Assembly (NCBI GenBank): GCA_041573795.1
Contig: JBFFQB010000001.1
Location: 1-64,000 of the forward strand
Source of the DNA: E44-bin32 sp041573795
GTDB lineage: Bacteria; Chloroflexota; Anaerolineae; Anaerolineales; E44-bin32
Length of the DNA stretch: 64,000 nucleotides
Reading direction: 5' to 3'
Part shown: in pieces, positions 1-9,145 of the stretch
Layout of the letters: each line of letters starts with the position of its first letter
Position numbering within the stretch: position 1 is the stretch's first letter
Notes under the pieces: generated by a model
Database searches by the model: none
What the model saw: only the letters and a program-made list of their open reading frames with translations
What the model was told of the DNA's origin: nothing
Translations under genes and position numbers: made by a program

Positions 1-1961
1 CGGGGATTACCCTCATCATCCGTAAAAACACTTACTCCAACAAGCGTGGGTATCTCCTTTCCCCCGGAAGTCTGAAGCGTGAAATCATAAACTTCAAACG
101 GCTCGCTCTTGCCGGTGATCCCGGATTCAAAACGCGCATAAGCGTCTTTTATCAGTTCGGGCGAGATGATGCGCACATCCATAAAATTCTCTCCAAGCAC
201 TTCGTCAAGGAGTAGCTCGGCCATGTCAGCCAGGGCTTGATTGGAATAGACGATATCGCCCTCGGGGCTAAGCTGAAAGATGCCGAATTGAGCACTCTCT
301 ACCAGGGAACGGTAGCGCGATTCGGAGAGCGCCAAGTCGCGAGTGCGCTCGACAACTTGTTGCTCAAGTTGGTGCGCTTGTGTCTCAATATGGCCATAAA
401 GGTGAGCGTTCTCGATTGAGATTGCCGCTTGGGCGCCCAAGGCCATTAATAGATTAAGATCGTTTTGCGTGAAGGGGCGATCGTAGCCCAAGCGCCGAAC
501 AGCCATGGTGCCCATCGTCCGCTGACGTATAGACAGCGGTATGATCGCAAGGCACTCGGGTTCATCTTGAGGGGTGCCAGGAACCTGAATGCCGCGCTCG
601 TCATCGACGGGGTCGTTGATGATCAAAGGCTCGCCAGTTTCAAAAACGGTGCCGGTAAGCCCTTCGCCTAAGCCAACGGGAAAGGCCAGGATTGCTTCAG
701 CGTCGGCCCCAATCGCCGCCACGCAGCGCAAAAGATTTGAATCCTGATCAAGCAAATGAATCCGGCTTCCATCTGCTTGGAGGAGCAGGTTGGCTTGTTT
801 GGCGATTTCCTGCAAAACGGTGTCTGCATCGAGCAGAGAAGAGATCGCCCGGGCAGTATGGATCAGCGCTTGTGATTCTTCTGCGCGTCGTGTTGCTTGA
901 GAATAGAGGCGCGAGTTCTGGACAACAGCGGAGGCAATCGAGGCGATCGATTGCATCATCTCGAGATGACGTTGGGTGAAGGCGAAATTTTTCGAAAAGG
1001 AGAGTAGCGAAAGAAACCCGATGGTTTCACCTTCTGAGATCAGCGGCACTCCCAGTAAGGCCTGGAGTCCGGATTCCAGCCCGGTAGCGGTTGCCTGTGC
1101 AGAATGCTGGTAGTCATTGATCATCAGCGGTCGTTGGCGCTCAAGCACGAGGGCAATATCGGCCTCCGCCACACTGGTCTGGCCTTCAAATTGTGCGGGC
1201 ATACCGGTCGTATAGGCGAAGCGGATATGCTTGCCATCTTCGCTGACGAGACCAAGAGCACCGCCATCGGCGCCGATCTCTTCAATTGCCACATTGACGA
1301 TGCGCTTGAGCACGGTTGGGAGTTCGAGCGCGCTACTTGCCGCCATTGCAACCTGTGATCGGAGCTGCTGCAGTTGCAGCGAATATTCAAGCTCCGAACG
1401 GGCGCGCACGTGTCCAAGGGCTATAGCGATGTGATCGGCCAGCGCTGAAACCATGGGGATATGCTCTGCGCTAAGCCATTTGGCCGTGACGTTGATGGTG
1501 CCGATCACGATCTGGCCCAGGATCAGCGGAGCAACGATCACATTGGTGTTGCCGAGAAGATTCATCATACCCGACAGGACCGGACCGAGGGCAGACGGCA
1601 TCATCTGGGAGACGATCGTAGCCCGGTCTTCCGAAAACACCGCTTCGCTGCTTTTAAGGACTTCACGATAAACGTCAACATCGTCCGGATTAAAGCTGTA
1701 TCCGCTGATCTTGCGTCCGGTGAGATTTTCGAGCGCCTGTTCGAGATTTGTGGGTAGGGAGTCTGACTGTACTTGAAGTTGGCCGTCATCCGTCATTAAA
1801 GAAACGCCCCCGCGCAATTTCAGGCGTTTTAATTCTTGCGTTACAGCACGGATAACATCGTCCTGACTCGACGTCGCCTGACGTGCGACTTCGGCAGCTG
1901 CACGCAAGGCAGATATCCAGATACTCTGGCCCTTCGAATCACCAACTGTGGGTTTTTCCAA
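1..1961 (-). CDS. Multi-GAF/PAS sensor protein (3' end beyond the window)
   Basis: An open frame of about 653 codons runs on the minus strand from a TTG at 1961 to the window edge with no stop. The start follows a GAGGGGG ribosome site about nine bases upstream. Three GAF-like modules follow one another (roughly residues 60-210, 220-380 and 400-560), each with the family pattern of a middle segment of the type VPL(I)-x-E/G-G-x-x-IG. A coiled linker rich in Gln and Glu then leads to a PAS domain (from about residue 575: SRYRSLVESAQFGIF, followed by an ITGKSEPFEVYDF segment). The N-terminus has no signal peptide or membrane segment, so the protein is probably cytoplasmic. The missing C-terminus probably carries a histidine kinase or a GGDEF-type output, but this cannot be seen here. 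Confidence 0.85.
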   Translation of the reverse strand, partial: MEKPTVGDSKGQSIWISALRAAAEVARQATSSQDDVIRAVTQELKRLKLRGGVSLMTDDGQLQVQSDSLPTNLEQALENLTGRKISGYSFNPDDVDVYREVLKSSEAVFSEDRATIVSQMMPSALGPVLSGMMNLLGNTNVIVAPLILGQIVIGTINVTAKWLSAEHIPMVSALADHIAIALGHVRARSELEYSLQLQQLRSQVAMAASSALELPTVLKRIVNVAIEEIGADGGALGLVSEDGKHIRFAYTTGMPAQFEGQTSVAEADIALVLERQRPLMINDYQHSAQATATGLESGLQALLGVPLISEGETIGFLSLLSFSKNFAFTQRHLEMMQSIASIASAVVQNSRLYSQATRRAEESQALIHTARAISSLLDADTVLQEIAKQANLLLQADGSRIHLLDQDSNLLRCVAAIGADAEAILAFPVGLGEGLTGTVFETGEPLIINDPVDDERGIQVPGTPQDEPECLAIIPLSIRQRTMGTMAVRRLGYDRPFTQNDLNLLMALGAQAAISIENAHLYGHIETQAHQLEQQVVERTRDLALSESRYRSLVESAQFGIFQLSPEGDIVYSNQALADMAELLLDEVLGENFMDVRIISPELIKDAYARFESGITGKSEPFEVYDFTLQTSGGKEIPTLVGVSVFTDDEGNP

Positions 1962-2031
1962 GTCAACATCCCCCTCAGTTGAAAGGTATGGGCTAGTGTA
2001 ACATGGATAAATTCTGGGGGAGCGCAGGGCG

Positions 2032-3048
2032 CTAAGATCGTTCGGCGTTGGCGCGAACGAGATTAGGGTTGGCACGGTACCAATTGTGAGCGGCCCGAAT
2101 CGCCTCTTGTGTCGATCGATTTATCGAAAGACCCAATTCCGTTGTGGCCTTTGTGGTGTCGTAAAAGAAGTGTCGGCCGACCATGCGAAAAAGATGACCG
2201 CGCACAGGAAGTTTCAGTAAAGGGTTAAGGAGATCGATTGTGCCGGCCAAGCTGTTAAAAATCCAACCGGGTGGTCGCAGGCGCAGGGGGGCGATTCCAA
2301 CAACGCCTGCGATTTGTTGAAGGAAAACATCAAAGCCGATGTTCTCTCCGCCTAGAATATAGCGCTGGCCCGACCTGCCGTGATCAAGCGCGGCCAGATA
2401 TCCATCAATAACATCATCGATGTGGACAACATTGATTCCGCCCGGTGGGATTGGTGGTTTCAGCCCGCGCCCCATGTGATAGACGATGGCACTGGCAACC
2501 AGGTTTTTATCACCCGCACCGAGCACCGCAGCGGGGTTGAGGATGAGCGCATCGAGGTTTGTCGTAGCGGCTTCAAGCACTTTCTGCTCGGCGCAGTGCT
2601 TGGCATAGCCGTAAGGCCAATCGTCCGGGTTATAGTTCCATTGATGGCTTTCGTCCATCAGGCTTGGCTCTTGCCCACGAGGGGTTGGTTCTGGAACTCC
2701 GAGTGCGGCGACAGAAGAGGTGTAGAGCAATCGGCGAACGCCCGAACGTTGGATCGCATACAGGATGTTTTCTGTCCCAGCGATGTGACTGGCTACCATA
2801 GTGTGACGATCACGCCAACCACCCACTTGCGCGCCGCAGTGGATGACAACTTCAACATTTTCCATGGCGATCTCCAGGGAGGTTGGATCCATGAGATCCC
2901 CGCTTACCAAATCCAACTGAAGATCATCAATCAAATCAAGGGAGCTGGTTGAACGGATAAGCGCTCGAGTGTTGTGGCCGGCTTTGATCAAAGCCCGGCA
3001 GAGATGAGATCCGATGAATCCGGTTGCACCGGTTACCAAAATGTGCAT
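2032..3048 (-). CDS. Extended SDR, NAD-dependent epimerase/reductase family
   Basis: The 338-aa protein begins with a Rossmann dinucleotide-binding motif (TGATGFIG, residues 6-13) and has the catalytic YxxxK pair (Y146, K150), as in extended short-chain dehydrogenases. Its closest family look is the HpnA/dihydroflavonol-reductase-like group, which acts on sugar or lipid keto/hydroxyl groups. I chose the ATG at 3048 because AGGAGG lies about 12 bases upstream; a longer in-frame reading from 3111 lacks such a site and adds a non-conserved tail. It is divergent from the UbiA gene with 154 bases between them. It is a paralogue of the SDR at 10057-11040: both share the RYILGGEN segment and a similar C-terminal half. 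The substrate is unknown. Confidence 0.85.
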   Translation of the reverse strand: MHILVTGATGFIGSHLCRALIKAGHNTRALIRSTSSLDLIDDLQLDLVSGDLMDPTSLEIAMENVEVVIHCGAQVGGWRDRHTMVASHIAGTENILYAIQRSGVRRLLYTSSVAALGVPEPTPRGQEPSLMDESHQWNYNPDDWPYGYAKHCAEQKVLEAATTNLDALILNPAAVLGAGDKNLVASAIVYHMGRGLKPPIPPGGINVVHIDDVIDGYLAALDHGRSGQRYILGGENIGFDVFLQQIAGVVGIAPLRLRPPGWIFNSLAGTIDLLNPLLKLPVRGHLFRMVGRHFFYDTTKATTELGLSINRSTQEAIRAAHNWYRANPNLVRANAERS

Positions 3049-3202
3049 GTTGTTCGTACAGCCTCCTCCCTGGGCTTCGCGCCAGGAACGCGATTGTACC
3101 CTTGCTTGCAAGCAGATCCCAAAATCGTTTGGGGGTTAACCTGTACAGAGCTGCCCTGAACAACTAGACTCTTTTTAGAACACTTGGAACAACGGAGAAA
3201 AG

Positions 3203-4213
3203 ATGTCCTTACTGTCTAATTGGAAAGAGGTAATCGATACAGCCAATCTGTCGCCGGAAAAAGAGATGGATCCGGTGAGTAAATGGTTGATAATCACCCG
3301 AGCAGCTGTTTTCTCGATGACGGCTACGTCAGGTTTGATCGGTGGACTGCTGGCAGCGGCGATTGCAGAATCGCCCAACTACTTCAACTTCGCTCTGGCT
3401 GTCATTGGACTGGTCCTGGCGCACGCCGCCAACAACATGATCAATGATTACTTCGACATGGAGGGCGGGGTTGATACGGATGAGTATACTCGTGCCTTAT
3501 ATGCCCCCCACCCCGTGCTGGCCGGTTTAATTTCCAAGCGCGGGCTCCTGACGGCGATCCTGGCCGTCAACCTGATCGATGCCGCCATCATGCTCTACTT
3601 CGTCCTCACCGTCGGCTGGCCGACGTTGGTCTTTGCGCTGGCGGGGCTCTTCATCAGCGTCTTTTACGTTGCACCACCCATCCGGCTAAAGCATATTGGT
3701 CTGGGAGAGCCAGGCGTCTTCATCGTTTGGGGACCCTTGATGATCGGTGGAACCTACTACGTCACAGCCGGGACGCTGCCGCCACCGGGCGTGTGGCTGG
3801 CCTGTATCCCTTACGCGCTGGTGGTGACCACGGTTTTATTTGGCAAGCACATCGACAAGCGTGAGGTCGACCAGGAGAAGGGCATCCGTACGCTCCCGGT
3901 CATTCTCGGGGATAAGGCTTCATTATGGGTGAACCAGGCGTTGATGGTGCTGTACTACGCTGTCACACTGATTCTGGTGCTGTCCGGCACCTTGGGTGCA
4001 TGGGTATTGCTGGTTGTGCTTGCGCTACCGCGGTTGCGGGAGGTGCTGAAGATCTATAATGAGCCCAAACCCAGCGAACCACCGGAGAACTATCCTGTTT
4101 GGCCGCTTTGGTTCGTTTCCGCAGCCTTCTACCATAATAAGCTGGCTGGCGTGTTGTTTGTGGTGGGCTTATTCCTGAACCTGCTCCTGCCTTACAGGAT
4201 TGACCTGTTCTAG
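3203..4213 (+). CDS. UbiA-family prenyltransferase
   Basis: This 336-aa polytopic membrane protein has the two Asp-rich motifs of UbiA prenyltransferases: NDYFDMEGGVDTD near residue 89 and DKREVDQEKG near residue 218. These bind Mg-prenyl-diphosphate and position the acceptor. About eight hydrophobic segments surround them. The family attaches isoprenoid chains to aromatic or other acceptors (menaquinone, heme, chlorophyll or archaeol-type lipids); a MenA-like role in menaquinone synthesis is one possibility, but no other quinone gene is near. The ATG follows GGAGAAAAG. The gene ends 13 bases before a strong bidirectional terminator. It is divergent from an SDR gene, so the two may share regulation. 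Confidence 0.88.
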   Translation: MSLLSNWKEVIDTANLSPEKEMDPVSKWLIITRAAVFSMTATSGLIGGLLAAAIAESPNYFNFALAVIGLVLAHAANNMINDYFDMEGGVDTDEYTRALYAPHPVLAGLISKRGLLTAILAVNLIDAAIMLYFVLTVGWPTLVFALAGLFISVFYVAPPIRLKHIGLGEPGVFIVWGPLMIGGTYYVTAGTLPPPGVWLACIPYALVVTTVLFGKHIDKREVDQEKGIRTLPVILGDKASLWVNQALMVLYYAVTLILVLSGTLGAWVLLVVLALPRLREVLKIYNEPKPSEPPENYPVWPLWFVSAAFYHNKLAGVLFVVGLFLNLLLPYRIDLF

Positions 4214-4225
4214 TTGGTCACCTTC

Positions 4226-4258
4226 AAAAAAAGGGTGTCCCCGGGGACACCCTTTTTT
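4226..4258. terminator. Bidirectional intrinsic terminator
   Basis: A perfect palindrome (10 bp arms GGGTGTCCCC/GGGGACACCC) is flanked by A7 on the left and T6 on the right, so it works in both directions. It lies between the convergent UbiA and dihydroorotate-dehydrogenase-like genes. Confidence 0.95.
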
Positions 4259-4273
4259 CATTGTAACAAGCGA

Positions 4274-5260
4274 TTACTTCTGGCCAAGTAGCAATTTTAC
4301 GTACTGTGCTCGTTCAAAAGCCAAGGGATCATCAACGTTCTTCTGGCTTAGCTTGCCGCGGAAATCATCGAGGCTTGCGTAGCCCTGCGCCTCCATCCAA
4401 CCCTCTAATTCTCGCAACATCGTAGACAGGTAGGGAATACCGTTATTCAAAAGCGCTGATGCAACTTGTACGATCTGGGCACCTGCCAGGATGGCTTTGG
4501 CGGCATCTAACCCCGAATGAACCCCTGTGTTGAGCGCCAGCTCGGCCTTCACCCGGCCATAGAGTAGTGCAACCCAGCGCAGCGGCAGCTTCATCTCAGC
4601 ATTGGAGCTGTAGGCCATTTCCTGCTTAAGACTCTCGGTCTTCAAGTCAATATCGGGCTGCAGGAAGCGGTTGAAGAGCACAACGGCGTCGACCCCGCGT
4701 TTATCCAGCTCGGCGACAACATTGGCGACCGAGGTGTAGAACGGGCTGAGCTTGACTGCCACCGGAATCTTAACCTCGGCTTTCACGGCTTCAACCGTCT
4801 CATAGAGCGTTTTTTCAATATCTGCGCCGTGCTGCTTGGGATTGGCGGCAACAGCATAGACATTCAATTCCAACCCATTCACACCAGTGGCCTCGAGCTG
4901 CTTGGCATACTCGATCCATGAACCCGGTGACACGGCGTTGAGGCTGGCGATCAAGGGTAATTCGACCTCCTGGCGTGTCTTTTCGATCCACATCAAATGC
5001 TCCTGAGCCCCTCCGTGCTCCATCTCTGGAAAATAGCTCAGGGCTTCGGGAAAACTGTCCGCCCCAACCGCTAGTTGATCTTCCATGCGTAGGGCTTCCA
5101 TCCGGATCTGTTCCTCAAACAACGAGCGGATAACCAAGAGACCGGCACCGGCTTGTTCGGCTAGTTTGATGCGATCGATCAGGCTGGAAATAGAACTGGC
5201 CGCGACGACAATTGGTGCATCAAGATCGATGCCCATATAGGTAGTTTTTAGGCTTGACAT
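4274..5260 (-). CDS. Dihydroorotate dehydrogenase-like FMN barrel protein
   Basis: A 328-aa TIM-barrel flavoprotein related to PyrD. The phosphate-binding end is present (GVHSGLDAAKAILAGAQIVQV, with the usual Gly-rich loop), as is the PVAVKLSPF strand. However, the N-x-SCPN segment that holds the catalytic Cys/Ser of true dihydroorotate dehydrogenases is replaced by ELNVYAVAANP, so pyrimidine synthesis is doubtful. The ATG at 5260 directly follows GGAGGTACG; a longer frame from 5314 has no support. It is divergent from nifJ with about 215 bases between. DHOD-like proteins of this type are, to my knowledge, common in anaerobes, and the pairing suggests a redox role linked to ferredoxin metabolism, which is inference. 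Confidence 0.85.
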   Translation of the reverse strand: MSSLKTTYMGIDLDAPIVVAASSISSLIDRIKLAEQAGAGLLVIRSLFEEQIRMEALRMEDQLAVGADSFPEALSYFPEMEHGGAQEHLMWIEKTRQEVELPLIASLNAVSPGSWIEYAKQLEATGVNGLELNVYAVAANPKQHGADIEKTLYETVEAVKAEVKIPVAVKLSPFYTSVANVVAELDKRGVDAVVLFNRFLQPDIDLKTESLKQEMAYSSNAEMKLPLRWVALLYGRVKAELALNTGVHSGLDAAKAILAGAQIVQVASALLNNGIPYLSTMLRELEGWMEAQGYASLDDFRGKLSQKNVDDPLAFERAQYVKLLLGQK

Positions 5261-5476
5261 CGTACCTCCCAGGAGATGGAAGTTTCCGCTATTAGCATGG
5301 CGGAAAACCAGCATCTCTAATAGTGACAGACTTCCTCCACTTTAGGAACCCTTTCTCACTACTGAGCCTACATAAAGAATCCTAGACTCGATGGGGGGTG
5401 GCGGACAGCCAACCTCTTCTTGTGCCATGTCATACCCCCGATCCAGATTTGCATAGGTACTTGAAAGGAGTCATGT

Positions 5477-8400
5477 ATGGCTAAAAAAGGAGCCAAACGG
5501 CCTTTGGTGCCGTATGAGGGCAACGCTGCTGCAGCACATGTGGCATATGCAACCAACGAGGTGATCGCAATCTATCCGATCACGCCATCCTCTCCCATGG
5601 GTGAGATCGCCGACGAAAAGGCTGCCGGTGGTCAACCCAACATTTGGGGAACTATCCCGAACGTCACGGAGATGCAGGCCGAGGGGGGCGCTGCAGGTGC
5701 AGTGCATGGCGCTTTAACCACAGGCGCATTAACAACCACGTTCACCGCCTCGCAGGGTTTGTTGCTGATGGTGCCGAATATGTTCAAGATTGCAGGCGAA
5801 CTCACACCGGCGGTGTTTCACATTGCTGCGCGTGCGGTGGCTGCACAAGCGCTCTCGATTTACGGCGACCATAGTGACGTTATGGCGGCGCGCGCCACCG
5901 GTTGGGCGCTCCTCGCTTCAAACAACCCCCAGGAAGTCATGGATCTTGCTCTTATCGCGCAGGCTTCTACCCTGGAATCGAGGATCCCTTTTCTGCATTT
6001 CTTTGACGGTTTCCGCACCTCCCATGAGATCCAAAAAATTGAAGAGCTCAGCTATGATGATATGCGGGCAATGATTGATGAGGAGCACGTATTTGCGCAT
6101 CGTATGCGTGCCCTCTCACCGGATCATCCTTCTATTCGCGGCACGGCGCAAAATCCAGATGTCTTCTTTGCCGCGCGTGAGACGGTGAACCCGTTCTATG
6201 AGGCAACTCCAGGGATTGTTCAATCAGCGATGGATCGTTTTGCCAAGATTGTAGGACGACAATATCGCCTATTCGATTATGTTGGTGCTCAAGATGCGGA
6301 GTCCGTCATCGTCATGATGGGTTCTGGAGCGGATACTGCCCACGAGACGGTCGAATATCTCAACCGCCAGGGCGAGAAGGTTGGCTTGATTAAAGTGCGA
6401 TTATATCGACCCTTCGATGCAGGCGCGTTCATCCAAACGTTACCTAAGGGTGTTAAGACCATTGCGGTGCTAGACCGCACCAAGGAACCGGGCGCTGCTG
6501 GTGAGCCACTTTACCTGGACGTTCAGAGCGCCATCATGGAAGCTGTCAACGCAGGTGCGATTGCTAGCAAGGATCTACCCACCGTTGTCGGGGGGCGATA
6601 TGGTCTGGGCTCGGCCGAGTTTAACCCGGGCATGGTCAAATCTGTGATCGACAACATGAAAGCAAAGAACCCGAAAAATCATTTTACTGTTGGTATCTTT
6701 GATGACCTTTCCAACACAAGCCTGCCCTGGGACGATGACTTCTCCTCGCAGGGTGAACGTGTGCACCAGGCGATGTTTTATGGCCTGGGTGGTGATGGCA
6801 CGGTCGGTGCCAACAAGAACTCGATCAAAATAATCGGCAAAGCAACGGACTTCTACGCCCAAGGCTACTTTCAGTACGATTCAAAGAAATCTGGCTCGAT
6901 GACGATTTCCCATCTGCGTTTCAGCCCAGAACCGATCCGCAGCACTTACCGCATCAAGCAGGCTGAATTCCTTGCCTGTCATGCCTTCACGTTCCTGGAG
7001 CGGTTTGACATCATGAGCCATCTCAAGCAGGGCGGCACCTTCCTGCTGAACAGTCCCTACTCACCAGAAGAAGTTTGGGATCAATTACCGCTGGGGGTGC
7101 AGAAAGGCCTGATCGAAAAAGAAGCCAAATTCTACATCCTGGATGCCTACGCCCTGGCCAAATCCCTAGGGTTAGGCGCCCGTATCAACGTCATTATGCA
7201 GGCCGCCTTCTTCAGCATCTCAGGCGTATTACCCGAAGAGAAGGCGCTGTCCATGGTCGAGCTAGCCGTGGAAGACACCTACGGTGATAAGGGCCAGGCC
7301 ATCGTGGATATGAATGTCAAGGCCGCCAACCTGGCGCTTGAACGCATTCACAATATTCCCCTGCCGGAGAAGGCCACGTCCAAGATCACCTTGCGCCCCC
7401 CGGTTCCCGAAGACGCTTCCGAGTTCGTGCGCAATGTGACCGGTGAGATCATCGCCGCCCGAGGGGACAAAGTGCCCACTTCCCTGCTGCCCAATGACGG
7501 CACATATCCTGTCGGCACGACCCGTTATGAAAAGCGGAATATTGCCCTCGAGATTCCTGTCTGGGATCCTGAGGTCTGCATCCAATGCAACCAGTGTGCT
7601 CTAGCATGTCCGCATGCCACAATTCGCCCGAAGGTCTACCCGGCGTCCTATGCGAACGGGAACTCACCCGAGGCCTGGCAAGCGGTACCTGCAAAGGGCC
7701 GTGGATTTGAAGAGCTGATGTATACCTTGCAGGTCGCGCCGGAAGATTGCACGGGATGCGGCGCATGTGTCCATGTGTGTCCGGCTTATGCCAAGGATGA
7801 AGACGGTAAGAAAACGGATTTGAAAGCCATCAATATGGCGCCGCAACCGCCGATCCGTGAGCAGGAAGCGGCAAAGTGGGATTACTTCCTCACAATCCCG
7901 GATCCAGACCCGAACCTGTTCAATCGTTTTACGACCAAGGGCTCGCAATTCCTGCGGCCACTCTTTGAATTTTCTGGCGCCTGTGCCGGCTGTGGCGAAA
8001 CGCCCTACGTGAAGCTGCTCACCCAGCTCTACGGGGATCGTTTGGTTATTGCCAATGCAACCGGTTGTTCCTCCATCTTTGGAGGGAACTTGCCTACGAC
8101 GCCCTACGCGCCTCGCGATGATGGCCGGGGTCCAGCCTGGTCGAACTCGCTGTTCGAAGACAATGCCGAATTTGGGATGGGCATGCGCTTGACGATAAAT
8201 AAACTAACCGAGTTCGCCAGAGATCAGATCGCCAACGCAGAATTCAATGGCAACAATGAGCTTGCCAAAGAGATCCTGTCAGCAGATGTCAGTACAGCGG
8301 AAGCAATTGAGGAGCAGCGAGCGAAGGTTGAGCAATTCAAGGATACCCTTGAGAAGAAGGATTCGCCTGAGGCTCGTCGCCTGCTGAGCGTGGCTGATTA

Positions 8401-9058
8401 CCTCGTGCCGAAGTCGGTATGGATCGTAGGAGGGGATGGCTGGGCGTATGACATTGGCTTTGGTGGCCTGGATCACGTCCTGGCTTCCGGTCATAATGTC
8501 AAAGTGCTTGTGCTAGACACCGGTGTCTATTCCAACACTGGAGGGCAATCTTCAAAGGCCACGCCGCGTGGAGCCGTCGCAAAATTCGCTGCGGCAGGTA
8601 AAGGTATGCCCAAGAAAGATCTGGCCGCTATCGCCATGTCCTACGGCAACATCTACGTCGCACAGGTTGCCTACGGAGCGAATATGACCCAGTTGGTGAA
8701 AGTTTTCCAGGAAGCGGAAGCTTATGAAGGTCCTGCGCTCATCATTGCCTATGCTCACTGCATCGCCCACGGCATTGATATGACCACGGCAACGGATCTT
8801 CATGAAAATGCTGAGAAGAGCGGCTTTTGGCCGTTGTTCCGCTACAATCCTGGCTTAAGTGATGAAGGCAAGAATCCGCTTCAACTCGATTCAAAACCCC
8901 CCACGGAGGATATCAAGGATTTTGCCTATAAGCAGAATCGCTTCCGCTCCCTGCGCCAGGCTGATCCGGACCGGGCAGAAAAATTACTCAAAGCCTTGCG
9001 TGAAGATGTGATAACCCGCTGGAAGTTTTACGAACAAATGGCGAATCTGGACCTGTAA
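5477..9058 (+). CDS. nifJ: Pyruvate:ferredoxin (flavodoxin) oxidoreductase
   Basis: A full-length, single-chain PFOR of 1193 aa that oxidises pyruvate with CoA to acetyl-CoA, CO2 and reduced ferredoxin in the cytoplasm. The N-terminal pyruvate/TPP domain opens with GNAAAAHVAYATNE and the YPITPSSPMGE active-site segment. Two ferredoxin-type 4Fe-4S motifs follow (CxxCxxCxxxCP at about residue 701 and again at about 758). The proximal cluster begins at CAGCGE (about 836) and the TPP-Mg motif GGDGWAYDIGFGG is at about 985, then the GVYSNTGGQ loop. The ATG follows AAGGAG with seven bases of spacing. Monocistronic, with a hairpin 22 bases after the stop. It indicates anaerobic or ferredoxin-based central metabolism. 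Confidence 0.97.
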   Translation: MAKKGAKRPLVPYEGNAAAAHVAYATNEVIAIYPITPSSPMGEIADEKAAGGQPNIWGTIPNVTEMQAEGGAAGAVHGALTTGALTTTFTASQGLLLMVPNMFKIAGELTPAVFHIAARAVAAQALSIYGDHSDVMAARATGWALLASNNPQEVMDLALIAQASTLESRIPFLHFFDGFRTSHEIQKIEELSYDDMRAMIDEEHVFAHRMRALSPDHPSIRGTAQNPDVFFAARETVNPFYEATPGIVQSAMDRFAKIVGRQYRLFDYVGAQDAESVIVMMGSGADTAHETVEYLNRQGEKVGLIKVRLYRPFDAGAFIQTLPKGVKTIAVLDRTKEPGAAGEPLYLDVQSAIMEAVNAGAIASKDLPTVVGGRYGLGSAEFNPGMVKSVIDNMKAKNPKNHFTVGIFDDLSNTSLPWDDDFSSQGERVHQAMFYGLGGDGTVGANKNSIKIIGKATDFYAQGYFQYDSKKSGSMTISHLRFSPEPIRSTYRIKQAEFLACHAFTFLERFDIMSHLKQGGTFLLNSPYSPEEVWDQLPLGVQKGLIEKEAKFYILDAYALAKSLGLGARINVIMQAAFFSISGVLPEEKALSMVELAVEDTYGDKGQAIVDMNVKAANLALERIHNIPLPEKATSKITLRPPVPEDASEFVRNVTGEIIAARGDKVPTSLLPNDGTYPVGTTRYEKRNIALEIPVWDPEVCIQCNQCALACPHATIRPKVYPASYANGNSPEAWQAVPAKGRGFEELMYTLQVAPEDCTGCGACVHVCPAYAKDEDGKKTDLKAINMAPQPPIREQEAAKWDYFLTIPDPDPNLFNRFTTKGSQFLRPLFEFSGACAGCGETPYVKLLTQLYGDRLVIANATGCSSIFGGNLPTTPYAPRDDGRGPAWSNSLFEDNAEFGMGMRLTINKLTEFARDQIANAEFNGNNELAKEILSADVSTAEAIEEQRAKVEQFKDTLEKKDSPEARRLLSVADYLVPKSVWIVGGDGWAYDIGFGGLDHVLASGHNVKVLVLDTGVYSNTGGQSSKATPRGAVAKFAAAGKGMPKKDLAAIAMSYGNIYVAQVAYGANMTQLVKVFQEAEAYEGPALIIAYAHCIAHGIDMTTATDLHENAEKSGFWPLFRYNPGLSDEGKNPLQLDSKPPTEDIKDFAYKQNRFRSLRQADPDRAEKLLKALREDVITRWKFYEQMANLDL

Positions 9059-9079
9059 AGAGCAGGGAGAGAATAGTTC

Positions 9080-9104
9080 AAGGGCACGGCGACGCCGTGC
9101 CCTT
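9080..9104. terminator. Hairpin between convergent nifJ and thioesterase genes
   Basis: Perfect 11-bp inverted repeat (AAGGGCACGGC / GCCGTGCCCTT) with a three-base loop, sited 22 bases after the nifJ stop. No long T run follows on the plus strand (TGCTGCTTT), so it is a probable but not classical terminator. Confidence 0.6.
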
Positions 9105-9145
9105 GCTGCTTTAAACCTGAGCCGTGAGCCAATCTTTCAACCCAG

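Noticed and set aside
2380..2952. 190-aa open frame on the plus strand
   Set aside because: It lies wholly opposite the SDR gene, has no ribosome site and no recognisable domain, while the minus strand shows clear SDR motifs.
4274..5260. Naming the FMN barrel protein pyrD
   Set aside because: The SCPN catalytic segment is missing, so a function in pyrimidine synthesis is not supported.
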